Shown: positions 21,946 to 23,246 of the stretch, piece by piece
Layout of the letters: each line of letters starts with the position of its first letter
Numbering within the stretch: position 1 is the stretch's first letter
NCBI GenBank assembly: GCA_046760445.1
Contig: JBHIEE010000032.1
Location: forward strand, 1 to 23,246
DNA from: JBHIEE01 sp046760445
GTDB taxonomy: Bacteria; Acidobacteriota; Aminicenantia; JdFR-78
Direction: 5' to 3'
DNA length: 23,246 nucleotides
Translations under genes and position numbers: made by a program
The notes under the pieces: model-generated
Seen by the model: only the letters and a program-made list of their open reading frames with translations
What the model was told of the DNA's origin: nothing
Databases searched by the model: none

Positions 21946-23246
21946 TTTAATTTATTTTCAACAATATAATTTTCTTCAAATAATCTAACTAAGCCAAATA
22001 AAATTCCTAAATAAAAACCAAACATTATCATTCCTGGTCTAGAGACTAATTCGCTTGTAAGATAAAATAATCGGAAGAAATTGTTGAAAAAATACGTAAT
22101 AATAATTAAAAGGAAAACGAGTTGAATCTTCGAGGTTTTGTTTTCAATTTTTACTGAGTTATTTTTAGTAAAAATATAAAAATTTCGAATCCTTTTAAAT
22201 TCTAATAAATAGATTAAAGAAAATATAAATAATCCTACTGATCCATACATCGCAAGATTTGCTAATAAAGGAATATCTGCTGTTCCATAATCAATAGGGC
22301 TAATTTGCCACATAAAGCTTTGATAACCAATTCCAAAATAAGGAGCCCTTTTAATTAATGGCATAACATTTATCAATTCATATTCTGTTCTCGATTGATA
22401 TGTTCCTAATGGCACTTGCCCTGTTAGTTCCAAGAAAGTATTTGCAAATGTCCTATAAAAATTCTTTGGCATATTCGGGAAAAATATAAAAGAAATTATT
22501 AAGACTATCAATGAAAAAATGAAAAGATATCTTAGATTTCTTGTAAATGAGACTCCTGTAAATTTTTTAATGATAATTGCAAATAATAAAATACTGGTTA
22601 TCATAGTGAAGTTCATTAATCTGGACAATGTTAATAATTGGGCAATAATCATCAATATTGCCGAAATGAATAAAATTTTTTTATATTTATATTTAATTTT
22701 TAAAATAAAAACAGATAAAGCTATCAAAATGACCATCTGTATATATCCGTAATTTAAAAAACTCGATCGAATCATTTCAGTGCCTCGAAATCTCTCAATG
22801 CTAATAGTCCCAATCAAATTTAGTGGAGTTGAAACGGAAATATAATACAAGCTTAAGACAATAAAAGAAGATATAATTATGAAACTAAATATTTTTTCAG
22901 CATTATGACGAAAAATGATATAAGTAGGAACAGTAATGAATATTCCAAAGATTCTCCACCTGTGATAAACGATTTGTCTTAAAAATTCATAAGGTGTTGG
23001 GTTTAAATGAATAAGAATGCACACAAAAATTTGATAAAGAGCAAAAAGCGATACAAATAATAATAAATTTCTAAATTTGTGATCTCGCCAAAAAGATTTA
23101 TCTTTAATTTGGCCAAAAAATATTATTATAAATAACATTATAAAAGCTACATCTCTAATTTGAAATACATTGGGTAAGCCGAATGTATTTTTACTTAAAT
23201 AATTACCAATATCTAAAACAAAAAATAGCACAATCATAAATCCATA
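21942..23246 (-). CDS. O-antigen ligase/polymerase-like membrane protein (5' end probably outside window)
   Basis: Polytopic membrane protein with about 10-12 hydrophobic segments, of the Wzy/WaaL O-antigen ligase family. A long extracytoplasmic loop after the middle segments contains SRTEYELINVMPLIKRAPYF then GIGYQSFMW, resembling the conserved Wzy_C region (Arg followed by P-x-x-G-x-G). It would polymerise repeat units or ligate finished glycan on the periplasmic face. The first ATG in the window is at 23237, but the frame remains open to the edge and that ATG starts inside a hydrophobic segment without preceding charges, so the true start probably lies beyond the window. Its stop overlaps the next GT4 start as ATGA. 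Polymerase and ligase cannot be separated from sequence alone. Confidence 0.82.
   Translation of the reverse strand, partial: YGFMIVLFFVLDIGNYLSKNTFGLPNVFQIRDVAFIMLFIIIFFGQIKDKSFWRDHKFRNLLLFVSLFALYQIFVCILIHLNPTPYEFLRQIVYHRWRIFGIFITVPTYIIFRHNAEKIFSFIIISSFIVLSLYYISVSTPLNLIGTISIERFRGTEMIRSSFLNYGYIQMVILIALSVFILKIKYKYKKILFISAILMIIAQLLTLSRLMNFTMITSILLFAIIIKKFTGVSFTRNLRYLFIFSLIVLIISFIFFPNMPKNFYRTFANTFLELTGQVPLGTYQSRTEYELINVMPLIKRAPYFGIGYQSFMWQISPIDYGTADIPLLANLAMYGSVGLFIFSLIYLLEFKRIRNFYIFTKNNSVKIENKTSKIQLVFLLIIITYFFNNFFRLFYLTSELVSRPGMIMFGFYLGILFGLVRLFEENYIVENKLK

Overview
The window reads as a bacterial surface-polysaccharide (O-antigen, capsule or exopolysaccharide) biosynthesis locus. Every convincing gene lies on the minus strand, so transcription runs from position 23,246 towards 1. 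Bacterial Shine-Dalgarno sites (for example AAGGAG before the gene starting at 1100, GAGGAAA before the TTG start at 12525), many 4-8 base start/stop overlaps and bacterial gene families point to a bacterium. The strong A+T bias, alternative TTG/GTG starts and a stand-alone four-helix-bundle (S23/IVP) gene fit an uncultured lineage from environmental sequencing, but I cannot name the phylum.

Layout in transcription order. 23,246-17,829: Wzy/WaaL-like polymerase or ligase (probably cut by the window edge), GT4, GT2, GT4 and a methyltransferase. 17,707-12,553: a double GT4 protein, a deacetylase-like protein, an ATP-grasp ligase and a DUF354 glycosyltransferase-fold protein. 12,525-8,935: an AglD/YbhN-type membrane protein, a divergent DegT-type aminotransferase, a hexapeptide acyltransferase and a FemAB-like N-acyltransferase. 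8,924-3,580: a polyprenyl-phosphate-mannose-synthase-like GT2, a GT-C membrane glycosyltransferase, a perosamine-synthase-like aminotransferase and a membrane-anchored sulfatase-superfamily protein. 3,480-2,888: a decayed asparagine synthetase. 2,859-1,804: a methyltransferase-like/sugar-transferase fusion, probably the initiating phosphoglycosyl transferase. 1,570-1,163: the four-helix-bundle gene between short tandem arrays. 1,100-1: a geranylgeranyl-reductase-family flavoprotein running off the window.

How the genes may work together (inference): the sugar transferase primes a lipid carrier, the soluble GTs extend the unit, and the polymerase/ligase assembles it. The two DegT aminotransferases would supply amino sugars, which the FemAB-like, ATP-grasp and hexapeptide enzymes could acylate or aminoacylate. 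The polyprenyl-phosphate sugar synthase would feed the GT-C enzyme on the outer face of the membrane, where the membrane-anchored sulfatase-like enzyme would also act. No Wzx flippase, Wza/Wzc exporter or complete nucleotide-sugar pathway is visible; these would have to lie outside the window.

The most unusual points are: (1) a double glycosyltransferase joined exactly at an A8 tract, where one base fewer would restore two ordinary genes with an ATGA overlap; (2) inverted 7-bp tandem arrays around the four-helix-bundle gene, next to an 8-bp array, resembling the architecture of rRNA intervening sequences but with no rRNA nearby; (3) another 8-bp periodic array at the start of the sugar transferase, at the boundary between moderate and very A+T-rich DNA; (4) a truncated, frameshifted asnB remnant; (5) a sulfatase-fold protein with Thr at the usual formylglycine position. 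Most of the rest is an ordinary, strain-variable polysaccharide cluster.
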